NCBI RefSeq assembly: GCF_019649055.1
Contig: NW_026570397.1
Location: 124,001-188,000, forward strand
DNA from: Paramacrobiotus metropolitanus
Lineage: Eukaryota; Tardigrada; Eutardigrada; Parachela; Macrobiotidae
Reading direction: 5' to 3'
Length of the DNA stretch: 64,000 bases
Made by a program: the position numbers and the translations under genes. Within the stretch, counting starts at the first letter, position 1. The number at the start of each line of letters is the position of its first letter. Of the stretch, positions 35,101 through 49,752 are shown piece by piece. The notes beneath the pieces are model-generated. The model was not told where the DNA came from, did no database searches, and was given only the letters and a program-made list of their open reading frames with translations.

Positions 35101-38100
35101 GACGCCGCAAAATCAGACAGAAAAACGCCATCTGACTGGTTTTTGGCTCGCTGACAGGTAAAAAATTTCACCAAACCCGCCAATTTTATCTTTATGAAGC
35201 ACCAATTCCAAAATTAAGCAAAAACGTTTTCCTATGTAAAAGAACGCGGGGAATCGGACGCCGCAAAATCAGACAGAAAAAACGCCATCTGACTGGTTTT
35301 TGGCTCGCTGACAGGTAAAAAATTTCACCAAACCCGCCAATTTTATCTTTATGAAGCACCAATTCCAAAATTAAGCAAAAACGTTTTCCTATGTAAAAGA
35401 ACGCGGGGAATCGGACGCCGTAAAATCAGACAGAAAAAACGCCATCTGACTGGTTTTTGGCTCGCTGACAGGTAAAAAATTTCACCAAACCCGCCAATTT
35501 TATCTTTATGAAGCACCAATTCCAAAATTAAGCAAAAACGTTTTCCTATGTAAAAGAACGCGGGAATCGGACGCCGTAAAATCAGACAGAAAAAACGCCA
35601 TCTGACTGGTTTTTGACTCGCTGACAGGTAAAAAAATTTCACCAAACCCGCCAATTTTATCTTTATGAAGCACCAATTCCAAAATTAAGCAAAAAACGTT
35701 TTCCTATGTAAAAGAACGCGGGAATCGGACGCCGCAAAATCAGACAGAAAAAACGCCATCTGACTGGTTTTGGCTCGCTGACAGGTAAAAAATTTCACCA
35801 AACCCGCCAATTTTATCTTTATGAAGCACCAATTCCAAAATTAAGCAAAAACGTTTTCCTATGTAAAAGAACGCGGGGAATCGGACGCCGCAAAAATCAG
35901 ACAGAAAAAACGCCATCTGACTGGTTTTGACTCGCTGACAGGTAAAAAATTTCACCAAACCCGCCAATTTTATCTTTATGAAGCACCAATTCCAAAATTA
36001 AGCAAAAACGTTTTCCTATGTAAAGAACGCGGGAATCGGACGCCGTAAAAATCAGACAGAAAAAACGCCATCTGACTGGTTTTGCTCGCTGACAGTAAAA
36101 AAATTTCACCAAACCCGCCAATTTTATCTTTATGAAGCACCAATTCCAAAATTAAGCAAAAAACGTTTTCCTATGTAAAAGAACGCGGGGAATCGGACGC
36201 CGTAAAAATCAGACAGAAAAAACGCCATCTGACTGGTTTTTGGCTCGCTGACAAGTAAAAAATTTTACCAAACCCGCCAATTTTATCTTTATGAAGCACC
36301 AATTCCAAAATTAAGCAAAAAACGTTTTCCTATGTAAAAGAACGCGGGAATCGGACGCCGTAAAAATCAGACAGAAAAAACGCCATCTGACTGGTTTTTG
36401 GCTCGCTGACAGGTAAAAAATTTCACCAAACCCGCCAATTTTATCTTTATGAAGCACCAATTCCAAAATTAAGCAAAAAACGTTTTCCTATGTAAAAGAA
36501 CACGGGAAATCGGACGCCGGAAAAACAAGACTTAAAAAACGCCATCTGACTGGTTTTGGCTCGCTGACAGGTAAAAAATTTCACCAAACCCGCCAATTTT
36601 ATCTTTATGAAGCACCAATTCCAAAATTAAGCAAAAACGTTTTCCTATGTAAAAGAACGCGGGAATCGGACGCCGTAAAAATCAGACAGAAAAAACGCCA
36701 TCTGACTGGTTTTTGGCTCGCTGACAGGTAAAAAATTTCACCAAACCCGCCAATTTTATCTTTATGAAGCACCAATTCCAAAATTAAGCAAAAACGTTTT
36801 CCTATGTAAAGAACGCGGGGAATCGGACGCCGCAAAAATCAGACAGAAAAAACGCCATCTGACTGGTTTTTGACTCGCAGACAAGTAAAAAAAAATTTCA
36901 CCAAACCCGCCAATTTTATCTTTATGAAGCACTAATTCCAAAACTAATCAAAAAACGTTTTCCTATGTAAAAGAACGCGGGGAATCGGACGCCGCAAAAA
37001 TCAGACAGAAAAAACGCCATCTGACTGGTTTTTGACTCGCTGACATGTGAAAAAATTTCACCAAACCCGCCAATTTTATCTTTATGAAGCACCAATTCCA
37101 AAATTAAGCGAAAAACGTTTTCCTATGTAAAAGAACGCGGGGAATCGGACGCCGCAAAAATCAGACAGAAAAAACGCCATCTGACTGGTTTTTGGCTCGC
37201 TGACAAGTAAAAAAATTTCACCAAACCCGCCAATTTTATCTTTATGAAGCACCAATTCCAAAATTAAGCAAAAACGTTTTCCTATGTAAAAGAACGCGGG
37301 GAATCGGACGCCGTAAAAATCAGACAGAAAAAACGCCATCTGAACGGTTTTTGGCTCGCGGACAATTAAAAAATTTTACCAAACCCGCCAATTTTATCTT
37401 TATGAAGCACCAATTCCAAAATTAAGCAAAAAACGTTTTCCTATGTAAAAGAACGCGGGGAATCGGACGCCGCAAAAATCAGACAGAAAAAACGCCATCT
37501 GACTGGTTTTTGACTCGCTGACAGGTAAAAAAATTTCACCAAACCCGCCAATTTTATCTTTATGAAGCACCAATTCCAAAATTAAGCAAAAAACGTTTTC
37601 CTATGTAAAAGAACGCGGGGAATCGGACGCCGTAAAAATCAGACAGAAAAAACGCCATCTGAACGGTTTTTGGCTCGCGGACAATTTAAAAAGTTTTTTA
37701 CCAAACCCGCCAATTTTATCTTTATGAAGCACCAATTCCAAAATTAAGCAAAAAACGTTTTCCTATGTAAAAGAACGCGGGGAATCGGACGCCGTAAAAA
37801 TCAGACAGAAAAAACGCCATCTGACTGGTTTTTGGCTCGCTGACAAGTAAAAAATTTTACCAAACCCGCCAATTTTATCTTTATGAAGCACCAATTCCAA
37901 AATTAAGCAAAAACGTTTTCCTATGTAAAAGAACGCGGGGAATCGGACGCCGCAAAAATCAGACAGAAAAAACGCCATTTGACTGGTTTTTGACTCGCTG
38001 ACTGGTAAAAAAATTTCACTAAACCCGCCAATTTTATCTTTATGAAGCACCAATTCCAAAATTAAGCAAAAACGTTTTCCTATGTAAAAGAACGCGGGAA

Positions 38101-41100
38101 ATCGGACGCCGTAAAAATGAGACAGAAAAAACGCCATCTGACTGGTTTTTGACTCGCTGACAGGTAAAAAATTTCACCAAACCCGCCAATTTTATCTTTA
38201 TGAAGCACCAATTCCAAAATTAAGCAAAAACGTTTTCCTATGTAAAAGAACGCGGGAAATCGGACGCCGTAAAAATGAGACAGAAAAAACGCCATCTGAC
38301 TGGTTTTTGGCTCGCTGACAGGTAAAAAATTTCACCAAACCCGCCAATTTTATCTTTATGAAGCACCAATTCCAAAATTAAGCAAAAACGTTTTCCTATG
38401 TAAAAGAACGCGGGGAATCGGACGCCGTAAAAATCAGACAGAAAAAACGCCATCTGACTGGTTTTTGACTCGCTGACAGGTAAAAAATTTCACCAAACCC
38501 GCCAATTTTATCTTTATGAAGCACCAATTCCAAAATTAAGCAAAAACGTTTTCCTATGTAAAAGAACGCGAATCGGACGCCGTAAAAATCAGACAGAAAA
38601 AACGCCATCTGACTGGTTTTTGGCTCGCTGACAGGTAAAAAATTTCACCAAACCCGCCAATTTTATCTTTATGAAGCACCAATTCCAAAATTAAGCAAAA
38701 ACGTTTTCCTATGTAAAAGAACGCGGGAATCGGACGCCGTAAAAATCAGACAGAAAAACGCCATCTGACTGGTTTTGACTCGCTGACAGGTAAAAAAAAT
38801 TTCACCAAACCCGCCAATTTTATCTTTATGAAGCACCAATTCCAAAATTAAGCAAAAAACGTTTTCCTATGTAAAAGAACGCGGGAATCGGACGCCGCAA
38901 AAATCAGACAGAAAAAACGCCATCTGACTGGTTTTTGGCTCGCTGACAGGTAAAAAATTTCACCAAACCCGCCAATTTTATCTTTATGAAGCACCAATTC
39001 CAAAATTAAGCAAAAACGTTTTCCTATGTAAAAGAACGCGGGGAATCGGACGCCGTAAAAATCAGACAGAAAAAACGCCATCTGACTGGTTTTTGACTCG
39101 CTGACAGGTAAAAAATTTCACCAAACCCGCCAATTTTATCTTTATGAAGCACCAATTCCAAAATTAAGCAAAAACGTTTTCCTATGTAAAAGAACGCGGG
39201 GAATCGGACGCCGCAAAAATCAGACAGAAAAAACGCCATCTGACTGGTTTTTGACTCGCTGACAGGTAAAAAATTTCACCAAACCCGCCAATTTTATCTT
39301 TATGAAGCACCAATTCCAAAATTAAGCAAAAACGTTTTCCTATGTAAAAGAACGCGGGGAATCGGACGTAAAAATCAGACAGAAAAAACGCCATCTGACT
39401 GGTTTTGACTCGCTGACAGGTAAAAAATTTCACCAAACCCGCCAATTTTATCTTTATGAAGCACCAATTCCAAAATTAAGCAAAAACGTTTTCCTATGTA
39501 AAAGAACGCGGGAATCGGACGCCGTAAAAATCAGACAGAAAAAACGCCATCTGACTGGTTTTTGACTCGCTGACAGGTAAAAAATTTCACCAAACCCGCC
39601 AATTTTATCTTTATGAAGCACCAATTCCAAAATTAAGCAAAAACGTTTTCCTATGTAAAAGAACGCGGGAATCGGACGCCGTAAAAATCAGACTTAGAAA
39701 AAACGCCATCTGACTGGTTTTTGGCTCGCTGACAAGTAAAAAATTTCACCAAACCCGCCAATTTTATCTTTATGAAGCACCAATTCCAAAATTAAGCAAA
39801 AACGTTTTCCTATGTAAAAGAACGCGGGAATTGGACGGCGTGAAAATCAGACAGAAAAAACGCCATCTAACTGGTTTTGGCTCGCTGACAGGTAAAAATG
39901 TATTTTACCAAACCCGCCAATTTTATCTTTATGAAGCACCAATTCCAAAATTAAGCAAAAAACGTTTTCCTATGTAAAAGAACGCGGGGAATCGGACGCC
40001 GTAAAAATGAGACAGAAAAAACGCCATCTGACTGGTTTTTGGCTCGCTGACAAGTAAAAAATTTCACCAAACCCGCCAATTTTATCTTTATGAAGCACCA
40101 ATTCCAAAATTAAGCGAAAAACGTTTCCCTATGTAAAAGAACGCGGGGAATCGGACGCCGCAAAAATCAGACAGAAAAAACGCCATCTGACTGGTTTTTG
40201 GCTCGCTGACTGGTAAAAAAATTTCACCAAACCCGCCAATTTTATCTTTATGAAGCACCAATTCCAAAATTGAGCAAAGAACGTTTTCCTATGTAAAAGA
40301 CGCGGGGAATCGGACGCCGTAAAAATGAGACAGAAAAAACGCCATCTGACTGGTTTTTGGCTCGCTGACAAGTAAAAAATTTTTTTACCAAACCCGCCAA
40401 TTTTATCTTTATGAAGCACCAATTCCAAATTTGAGCAAAGAACGTTTTCCTATGTAAAAGACGCGGGGAATCGGACGCCGTAAAAATGAGAAAGAAAAAC
40501 GCCATTTGACTGGTTTTTGACTCGCGGAAATGTGAAAAAATTTCACCAAACCCGCCAATTGTGTCTTTATGAAGCACCAATTCCAAAATTGTTCAAAAAA
40601 CGTTTTCCTATGTAAAAGAACGCGGGGAATCGGACGCCGTAAAAATCAGACAGAAAAAACGCCATCTGACTGGTTTTTGGCTCGCTGACAGGTAAAAAAT
40701 TTCACCAAACCCGCCAATTTTATCTTTATGAAGCACCAATTCCAAAATTAAGCAAAAACGTTTTCCTATGTAAAAGAACGCGGGAATCGGACGCCGTAAA
40801 AATCAGACAGAAAAACGCCATCTGACTGGTTTTTGGCTCGCTGACAGGTAAAAAATTTCACCAAACCCGCCAATTTTATCTTTATGAAGCACCAATTCCA
40901 AAATTAAGCAAAAACGTTTTCCTATGTAAAAGAACGCGGGAATCGGACGCCGTAAAAATCAGACAGAAAAAACGCCATCTGACTGGTTTTTGACTCGCTG
41001 ACAAGTAAAAAATTTCACCAAACCCGCCAATTTTATCTTTATGAAGCACCAATTCCAAAATTAAGCAAAAACGTTTTCCTATGTAAAAGAACGCGGGAAT

Positions 41101-44100
41101 CGGACGCCGTAAAAATCAGACAGAAAAAACGCCATCTGACTGGTTTTTGACTCGCTGACAGGTAAAAAATTTCACCAAACCCGCCAATTTTATCTTTATG
41201 AAGCACCAATTCCAAAATTAAGCAAAAACGTTTTCCTATGTAAAAGAACGCGGGGAATCGGACGCCGTAAAAATCAGACAGAAAAAACGCCATCTGACTG
41301 GTTTTTGGCTCGCTGACAGGTAAAAAATTTCACCAAACCCGCCAATTTTATCTTTATGAAGCACCAATTCCAAAATTAAGCAAAAACGTTTTCCTATGTA
41401 AAAGAACGCGGGGAATCGGACGCCGTAAAAATCAGACAGAAAAAACGCCATCTGACTGGTTTTTGACTCGCTGACAGGTAAAAAATTTCACCAAACCCGC
41501 CAATTTTATCTTTATGAAGCACCAATTCCAAAATTAAGCAAAAACGTTTTCCTATGTAAAAGAACGCGGGGAATCGGACGCCGTAAAAATCAGACAGAAA
41601 AAACGCCATCTGACTGGTTTTTGGCTCGCTGACAAGTAAAAAATTTCACCAAACCCGCCAATTTTATCTTTATGAAGCACCAATTCCAAAATTAAGCAAA
41701 AACGTTTTCCTATGTAAAAGAACGCGGGAATCGGACGCCGTAAAAATGAGACAGTAAAAACGCCATCTGACTGGTTTTTGACTCGCTGACAAGTAAAAAA
41801 ATTTCACCAAACCCGCCAATTTTATCTTTATGAAGCACCAATTCCAAAATTAAGCAAAAACGTTTTCCTATGTAAAAGAACGCGGGGAATCGGACGCCGC
41901 AAAATCAGACAGAAAAAACGCCATCTGACTGGTTTTTGACTCGCTGACAGGTAAAAAATTTCACCAAACCCGCCAATTTTATCTTTATGAAGCACCAATT
42001 CCAAAATTAAGCAAAAACGTTTTCCTATGTAAAAGAACGCGGGAATCGGACGCCGCAAAAATCAGACAGAAAAAACGCCATCTGACTGGTTTTTGGCTCG
42101 CTGACAGGTAAAAAATTTCACCAAACCCGCCAATTTTATCTTTATGAAGCACCAATTCCAAAATTAAGCAAAAACGTTTTCCTATGTAAAAGAACGCGGG
42201 AATCGGACGCCGTAAAAATCAGACTGAAAAACGCCATCTGACTGGTTTTTGACTCGCTGACAGGTAAAAAATTTCACCAAACCCGCCAATTTTATCTTTA
42301 TGAAGCACCAATTCCAAAATTAAGCAAAAAACGTTTTCCTATGTAAAAGAACGCGGGAATTGGACGGCGTGAAAATCAGACAGAAAAAACGCCATCTAAA
42401 CGGTTTAGGTTCGCGGACAATTTAAAATGTTTTTTACCAAACCCGCCAATTTTATCTTTATGAAGCACCAATTCCAAAATTAAGCAAAAAACGTTTTCCT
42501 ATGTAAAAGAACACGGGAATCGGACGCCGGAAAAACGAGACTTAAAAAACGCCATCTGACTGGTTTTTGACTCGCTGACAGGTAAAAAAATTTCACCAAA
42601 CCCGCCAATTTTATCTTTACGAAGCACCAATTCCAAAATTAAGCAAAAAACGTTTTCCTATGTAAAAGAACGCGGGGAATCGGACGCCGTAAAAATCAGA
42701 CAGAAAAAACGCCATCTGAACGGTTTTTGGCTCGCTGACAGGTAAAAAATTTCACCAAACCCGCCAATTTTATCTTTATGAAGCACCAATTCCAAAATTA
42801 AGCAAAAAACGTTTTCCTATGTAAAAGAACGCGGGAATCGGACGCCGTAAAAATCAGACAGAAAAAACGCCATCTGACTGGTTTTTGACTCGCTGACAGG
42901 TAAAAAAATTTCACCAAACCCGCCAATTTTATCTTTATGAAGCACCAATTCCAAAATTAAGCAAAAACGTTTTCCTATGTAAAAGAACGCGGGGAATCGG
43001 ACGCCGTAAAAATCAGACAGAAAAAACGCCATCTGACTGGTTTTTGACTCGCTGACAAGTAAAAAATTTCACCAAACCCGCCAATTTTATCTTTATGAAG
43101 CACCAATTCCAAAATTAAGCAAAAAACGTTTTCCTATGTAAAAGAACGCGGGGAATCGGACGCCGTAAAAATGAGACAGAAAAAACGCCATTTGACTGGT
43201 TTATGACTCGCTGACAAGTAAAAAAATTTCACCAAACCCGCCAATTTTATCTTTATGAAGCACCAATTCCAAAATTAAGCGAAAAACGTTTCCCTATGTA
43301 AAAGAACGCGGGGAATCGGACGCCGCAAAAATCAGACAGAAAAAACGCCATCTGACTGGTTTTTGGCTCGCTGACAAGTAAAAAATTTCACCAAACCCGC
43401 CAATTTTATCTTTATGAAGCACCAATTCCAAAATTAAGCAAAAAACGTTTTCCTATGTAAAAGAACGCGGGAATCGGACGCCGTAAAAATGAGACAGAAA
43501 AAACGCCATCTGACTGGTTTTTGGCTCGCTGACAAGTAAAAAATTTTTTCACCAAACCCGCCAATTTTATCTTTATGAAGCACCAATTCCAAAATTAAGC
43601 AAAAACGTTTTCCTATGTAAAAGAACGCGGGAATCGGACGCCGCAAAAATCAGACAGAAAAAACGCCATCTGACTGGTTTTTGGCTCGCTGACAGGTAAA
43701 AAATTTCACCAAACCCGCCAATTTTATCTTTATGAAGCACCAATTCCAAAATTAAGCAAAAACGTTTTCCTATGTAAAAGAACGCGGGGAATCGGACGCC
43801 GTAAAAATCAGACAGAAAAAACGCCATCTGACTGGTTTTTGACTCGCTGACAGGTAAAAAATTTCACCAAACCCGCCAATTTTATCTTTATGAAGCACCA
43901 ATTCCAAAATTAAGCAAAAACGTTTTCCTATGTAAAAGAACGCGGGAATCGGACGCCGCAAAAATCAGACAGAAAAAACGCCATCTGACTGGTTTTTGAC
44001 TCGCTGACAAGTAAAAAATTTCACCAAACCCGCCAATTTTATCTTTATGAAGCACCAATTCCAAAATTAAGCAAAAACGTTTTCCTATGTAAAAGAACGC

Positions 44101-47100
44101 GGGAATCGGACGCCGCAAAAATCAGACAGAAAAAACGCCATCTGACTGGTTTTTGGCTCGCTGACAAGTAAAAAATTTCACCAAACCCGCCAATTTTATC
44201 TTTATGAAGCACCAATTCCAAAATTAAGCAAAAACGTTTTCCTATGTAAAAGAACGCGGGAATCGGACGCCGCAAAAATCAGACTGAAAAACGCCATCTG
44301 ACTGGTTTTTGACTCGCTGACAAGTAAAAAATTTCACCAAACCCGCCAATTTTATCTTTATGAAGCACCAATTCCAAAATTAAGCAAAAACGTTTTCCTA
44401 TGTAAAAGAACGCGGGAATCGGACGCCGCAAAAATCAGACTGAAAAAACGCCATCTGACTGGTTTTTGACTCGCTGACAAGTAAAAAATTTCACCAAACC
44501 CGCCAATTTTTCTTTATGAAGCACCAATTCCAAAATTAAGCAAAAAACGTTTTCCTATGTAAAAGAACGCGGGAATTGGACGGCGTGAAAATCAGACAGA
44601 AAAAACGCCATCTGACTGGTTTTTGACTCGCTGACAAGTAAAAAAATTTCACCAAACCCGCCAATTTTATCTTTATGAAGCACCAATTCCAAAATTAAGC
44701 AAAAACGTTTTCCTATGTAAAAGAACGCGGGAATTGGACGGCGTGAAAATCAGACAGAAAAAACGCCATCTGAACGGTTTTAGGCTCGCGGACAATTTAA
44801 AATGTTTTTTACCAAACCCGCCAATTTTATCTTTATGAAGCACCAATTCCAAAATTAAGCAAAAAACGTTTTCCTATGTAAAAGAACGCGGGGAATCGGA
44901 CGCCGTAAAAATCAGACAGAAAAACGCCATCTGACTGGTTTTTGACTCGCGGACAAGTAAAAAATTTCACCAAACCCGCCAATTTTATCTTTATGAAGCA
45001 CCAATTCCAAAATTAAGCGAAAAACGTTTTCCTATGTAAAAGAACGCGGGGAATCGGACGCCGCAAAAATCAGACAGAAAAAACGCCATCTGACTGGTTT
45101 TTGACTCGCTGACAAGTAAAAAAATTTCACCAAACCCGCCAATTTTATCTTTATGAAGCACCAATTCCAAAATTAAGCAAAAAACGTTTTCCTATGTAAA
45201 AGAACGCGGGGAATCGGACGCCGTAAAAATGAGACAGAAAAAACGCCATCTGACTGGTTTTTGACTCGCTGACAAGTAAAAAATTTCACCAAACCCGCCA
45301 ATTTTATCTTTATGAAGCACCAATTCCAAAATTAAGCAAAAACGTTTTCCTATGTAAAAGAACGCGGGGAATCGGACGCCGCAAAAATCAGACAGAAAAA
45401 CGCCATCTGACTGGTTTTTGACTCACTGACAAGTAAAAAATTTCACCAAACCCGCCAATTTTATCTTTATGAAGCACCAATTCCAAAATTAAGCGAAAAA
45501 CGTTTCCCTATGTAAAAGAACGCGGGGAATCGGACGCCGCAAAAATCAGACAGAAAAAACGCCATCTGACTGGTTTTTGACTCGCTGACAGGTAAAAAAT
45601 TTCACCAAACCCGCCAATTTTATCTTTATGAAGCACCAATTCCAAAATTAAGCAAAAACGTTTTCCTATGTAAAAGAACGCGGGAATCGGACGCCGCAAA
45701 AACGAGACTTAAAAAACGCCATCTGACTGGTTTTTGACTCGCTGACAGGTAAAAAATTTCACCAAACCCGCCAATTTTATCTTTATGAAGCACCAATTCC
45801 AAAATTAAGCAAAAACGTTTTCCTATGTAAAAGAACGCGGGGAATCGGACGCCGCAAAAATCAGACTTAAAAACGCCATCTGACTGGTTTTTGACTCGCT
45901 GACATGTAAAAAAATTTCACCAAACCCGCTAATTTTATCTTTATGAAGCACCAAATCCACAATTAAGCAAAAAGGGTTTTCTTATGTAAAAGTACGCAGG
46001 AAATCGGACGCCGTAAAAATCAGACTTAAAAGACGCCATCTAACTGGTTTTTGGCTCGCTGACAAGTAAAAAAATTTCACCAAACCCGCCAATTTTATCT
46101 TTATGAAGCACCAATTCCAAAATTAAGCAAAAAACGTTTTCCTATGTAAAAGAACGCGGGGAATCGGACGCCGTAAAAATCAGACAGAAAAAACGCCATC
46201 TGAACGGTTTTAGGCTCGCGGACAATTTACAAAGTTTTTTACCAAACCCGCCAATTTTATCTTTATGAAGCACCAATTCCAAAATTAAGTAAAAAACGTT
46301 TTCCTATGTAAAAGAACGCGGGGAATCGGACGCCGGAAAAACGAGACTTAAAAAACGCCATCTGACTGGTTTTTGACTCGCTGACAGGTAAAAAAATTTC
46401 ACCAAACCCGCCAATTTTATCTTTATGAAGCACCAATTCCAAAATTAAGCAAAAAACGTTTTCCTATGTAAAAGAACGCGGGGAATCGGACGCCGTAAAA
46501 TCAGACAGAAAAAACGCCATCTGACTGGTTTTTGGCTCGCTGACAAGTAAAAAATTTTTTCACCAAACCCGCCAATTTTATCTTTATGAAGCACCAATTC
46601 CAAAATTGAGCAAAAAACGTTTTCCTATGTAAAAGAACGCGGGGAATCGGACGCCGTAAAAATCAGACAGAAAAAACGCCATCTGACTGGTTTTTGACTC
46701 GCTGACAAGTAAAAAAATTTCACCAAACCCGCCAATTTTATCTTTATGAAGCACCAATTCCAAAATTAAGCGAAAAACGTTTTCCTATGTAAAAGAACGC
46801 GGGGAATCGGACGCCGCAAAAATCAGACAGAAAAAACGCCATCTGACTGGTTTTTGACTCGCTGACAAGTAAAAAATTTCACCAAACCCGCCAATTTTAT
46901 CTTTATGAAGCACCAATTCCAAAATTAAGCAAAAAACGTTTTCCTATGTAAAAGAACGCGGAGAATCGGACGCCGTAAAATTCAGACTTGAAAAACGCCA
47001 TCTGACTGGTTTTTGACTCGCTGACAAGTAAAAAATTTCACCAAACCCGCCAATTTTATCTTTATGAAGCACCAATTCCAAAATTAAGCAAAAACGTTTT

Positions 47101-47261
47101 CCTATGTAAAAGAACGCGAGGAATCGGACGCCGCAAAAATCAGACAGAAAAAACGCCATCTGACTGGTTTTTGACTCGCTGACAAGTGAAAAAATTTCAC
47201 CAAACCCGCCAATTTTATCTTTATGAAGCACCAATTCCAAAATTAAGCAAAAAACGTTTTC

Positions 47262-47957
47262 CTATGTAAAAGAACGCGGGGAATCGGACGCCGCAAAAAT
47301 CAGACAGAAAAAACGCCATCTGACTGGTTTTTGACTCGCTGACAAGTAAAAAATTTCACCAAACCCGCCAATTTTATCTTTATGAAGCACCAATTCCAAA
47401 ATTAAGCAAAAACGTTTTCCTATGTAAAAGAACGCGGGGAATCGGACGCCGCAAAAATCAGACAGAAAAAACGCCATCTGACTGGTTTTTGACTCGCAGA
47501 CAAGTAAAAAAAAATTTCACCAAACCCGCCAATTTTATCTTTATGAAGCACCAATTCCAAAATTAAGCAAAAACGTTTTCCTATGTAAAAGAACGCGGGG
47601 AATCGGACGCCGCAAAAATCAGACAGAAAAAACGCCATCTGACTGGTTTTTGACTCGCTGACAAGTAAAAAATTTCACCAAACCCGCCAATTTTATCTTT
47701 ATGAAGCACCAATTCCAAAATTAAGCAAAAACGTTTTCCTATGTAAAAGAACGCGGGGAATCGGACGCCGCAAAAATCAGACAGAAAAAACGCCATCTGA
47801 CTGGTTTTTGACTCGCAGACAAGTAAAAAAAAATTTCACCAAACCCGCCAATTTTATCTTTATGAAGCACTAATTCCAAAATTAAGCAAAAACGTTTTCC
47901 TATGTAAAAGAACGCGGGGAATCGGACGCCGCAAAAATCAGACAGAAAAAACGCCAT
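47262..47957. repeat. Dimeric higher-order repeat within the satellite
   Basis: Two monomer types alternate. One has CTCGCTGACAAG followed by a six-A run (about 158 bp), the other has CTCGCAGACAAG followed by a longer A-run (about 161 bp), giving a 319-bp dimer that repeats twice. The next unit breaks the pattern with CTCAGCCTGCTGACATAT at about 47974. Confidence 0.7.
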
Positions 47958-49704
47958 CTGACTGGTTTTTGACTCAGCCTGCTGACATATAAAAAAATTT
48001 CACCAAACCCGCCAATTTTATCTTTATGAAGCACCAATTCCAAAATTAAGCAAAAACGTTTTCCTATGTAAAAGAACGCGGGGAATCGGACGCCGTAAAA
48101 ATGAGACAGAAAAAACGCCATCTGACTGGTTTTTGGCTCGCTGACAAGTAAAAAATTTTTTTACCAAACCCGCCAATTTTATCTTTATGAAGCACCAATT
48201 CCAAAATTGAGCAAAAACGTTTTCCTATGTAAAAGACGCGGGGAATCGGACGCCGTAAAAATGAGACAGAAAAAACGCCATCTGACTGGTTTTTGACTCG
48301 CTGACAAGTGAAAAAATTTCACCAAACCCGCCAATTTTGTCTTTATGAAGCACCAATTCCAAAATTGTTCAAAAAACGTTTTCCTATGTAAAAGAACGCG
48401 AGGAATCGGACGCCGCAAAAATCAGACAGAAAAAACGCCATTTGACTGGTTTTTGACTCGCTGACTGGTAAAAAAATTTCACTAAACCCGCCAATTTTAT
48501 CTTTATGAAGCACCAATTCCAAAATTAAGCAAAAAACGTTTTCCTATGTAAAAGAACGCGGGGAATCGGACGCCGTAAAAATGAGACAGAAAAAACGCCA
48601 TCTGACTGGTTTTTGACTCGCTGACAAGTAAAAAAATTTCACCAAACCCGCCAATTTTATCTTTATGAAGCACCAATTCCAAAATTAAGCGAAAAACGTT
48701 TCCCTATGTAAAAGAACGCGGGGAATCGGACGCCGCAAAAATCAGACAGAAAAAACGCCATCTGACTGGTTTTTGACTCGCAGACAAGTAAAAAAAAATT
48801 TCACCAAACCCGCCAATTTTATCTTTATGAAGCACTAATTCCAAAACTAATCAAAAAACGTTTTCCTATGTAAAAGAACGCGGGGAATCGGACGCCGCAA
48901 AGTTCAGACAGAAAAAACGCCATCTGACTGGTTTTTGACTCGCTGACAAGTAAAAAAAAATTTCACCAAACCCGCCAATTTTATCTTTATGAAGCACCAA
49001 TTCCAAAATTAAGCAAAAACGTTTTCCTATGTAAAAGAACGCGGGGAATCGGACGCCGCAAAAATCAGACAGAAAAAACGCCATCTGACTGGTTTTGACT
49101 CGCAGACAAGTAAAAAAAATTTCACCAAACCCGCCAATTTTATCTTTATGAAGCACCAATTCCAAAATTAAGCAAAAACGTTTTCCTATGTAAAAGAACG
49201 CGGGAATCGGACGCCGTAAAAATGAGACAGAAAAAACGCCATCTGACTGGTTTTTGGCTCGCTGACAAGTAAAAAATTTTTTTACCAAACCCGCCAATTT
49301 TATCTTTATGAAGCACCAATTCCAAAATTAAGCGAAAAACGTTTTCCTATGTAAAAGAACGCGGGGAATCGGACGCCGCAAAAATCAGACAGAAAAAACG
49401 CCATCTGACTGGTTTTTGACTCGCTGACAAGTAAAAAATTTCACCAAACCCGCCAATTTTATCTTTTAAGCACCAATTCCAAAATTGGTCAAAAAACGTT
49501 TTCCTATGTAAAAGAACGCGGGGAATCGGACGCCGCAAAAATCAGACAGAAAAAACGCCATCTGACTGGTTTTTGGCTCGCTGACAAGTAAAAAATTTTT
49601 TTACCAAACCCGCCAATTTTATCTTTATGAAGCACCAATTCCAAAATTAAGCAAAAAACGTTTTCCTATGTAAAAGAACGCGGGGAATCGGACGCCGTAA
49701 AAAT

Positions 49705-49752
49705 GAGACATCTGAAAAATTCATTCTCTTATTGGTTTTGACACTAAAAAAA
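49705..49752. repeat. Aberrant monomer segment
   Basis: In this single copy the usual GACAGAAAAAACGCCATCTG segment is replaced by GACATCTGAAAAATTCATTC followed by TCTTATTGG, and the CTCGCTGACA end is reduced to CACTA. The flanking parts of the monomer are normal. It may be a repaired break, a footprint of a lost insertion, or an assembly join. Confidence 0.75.
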
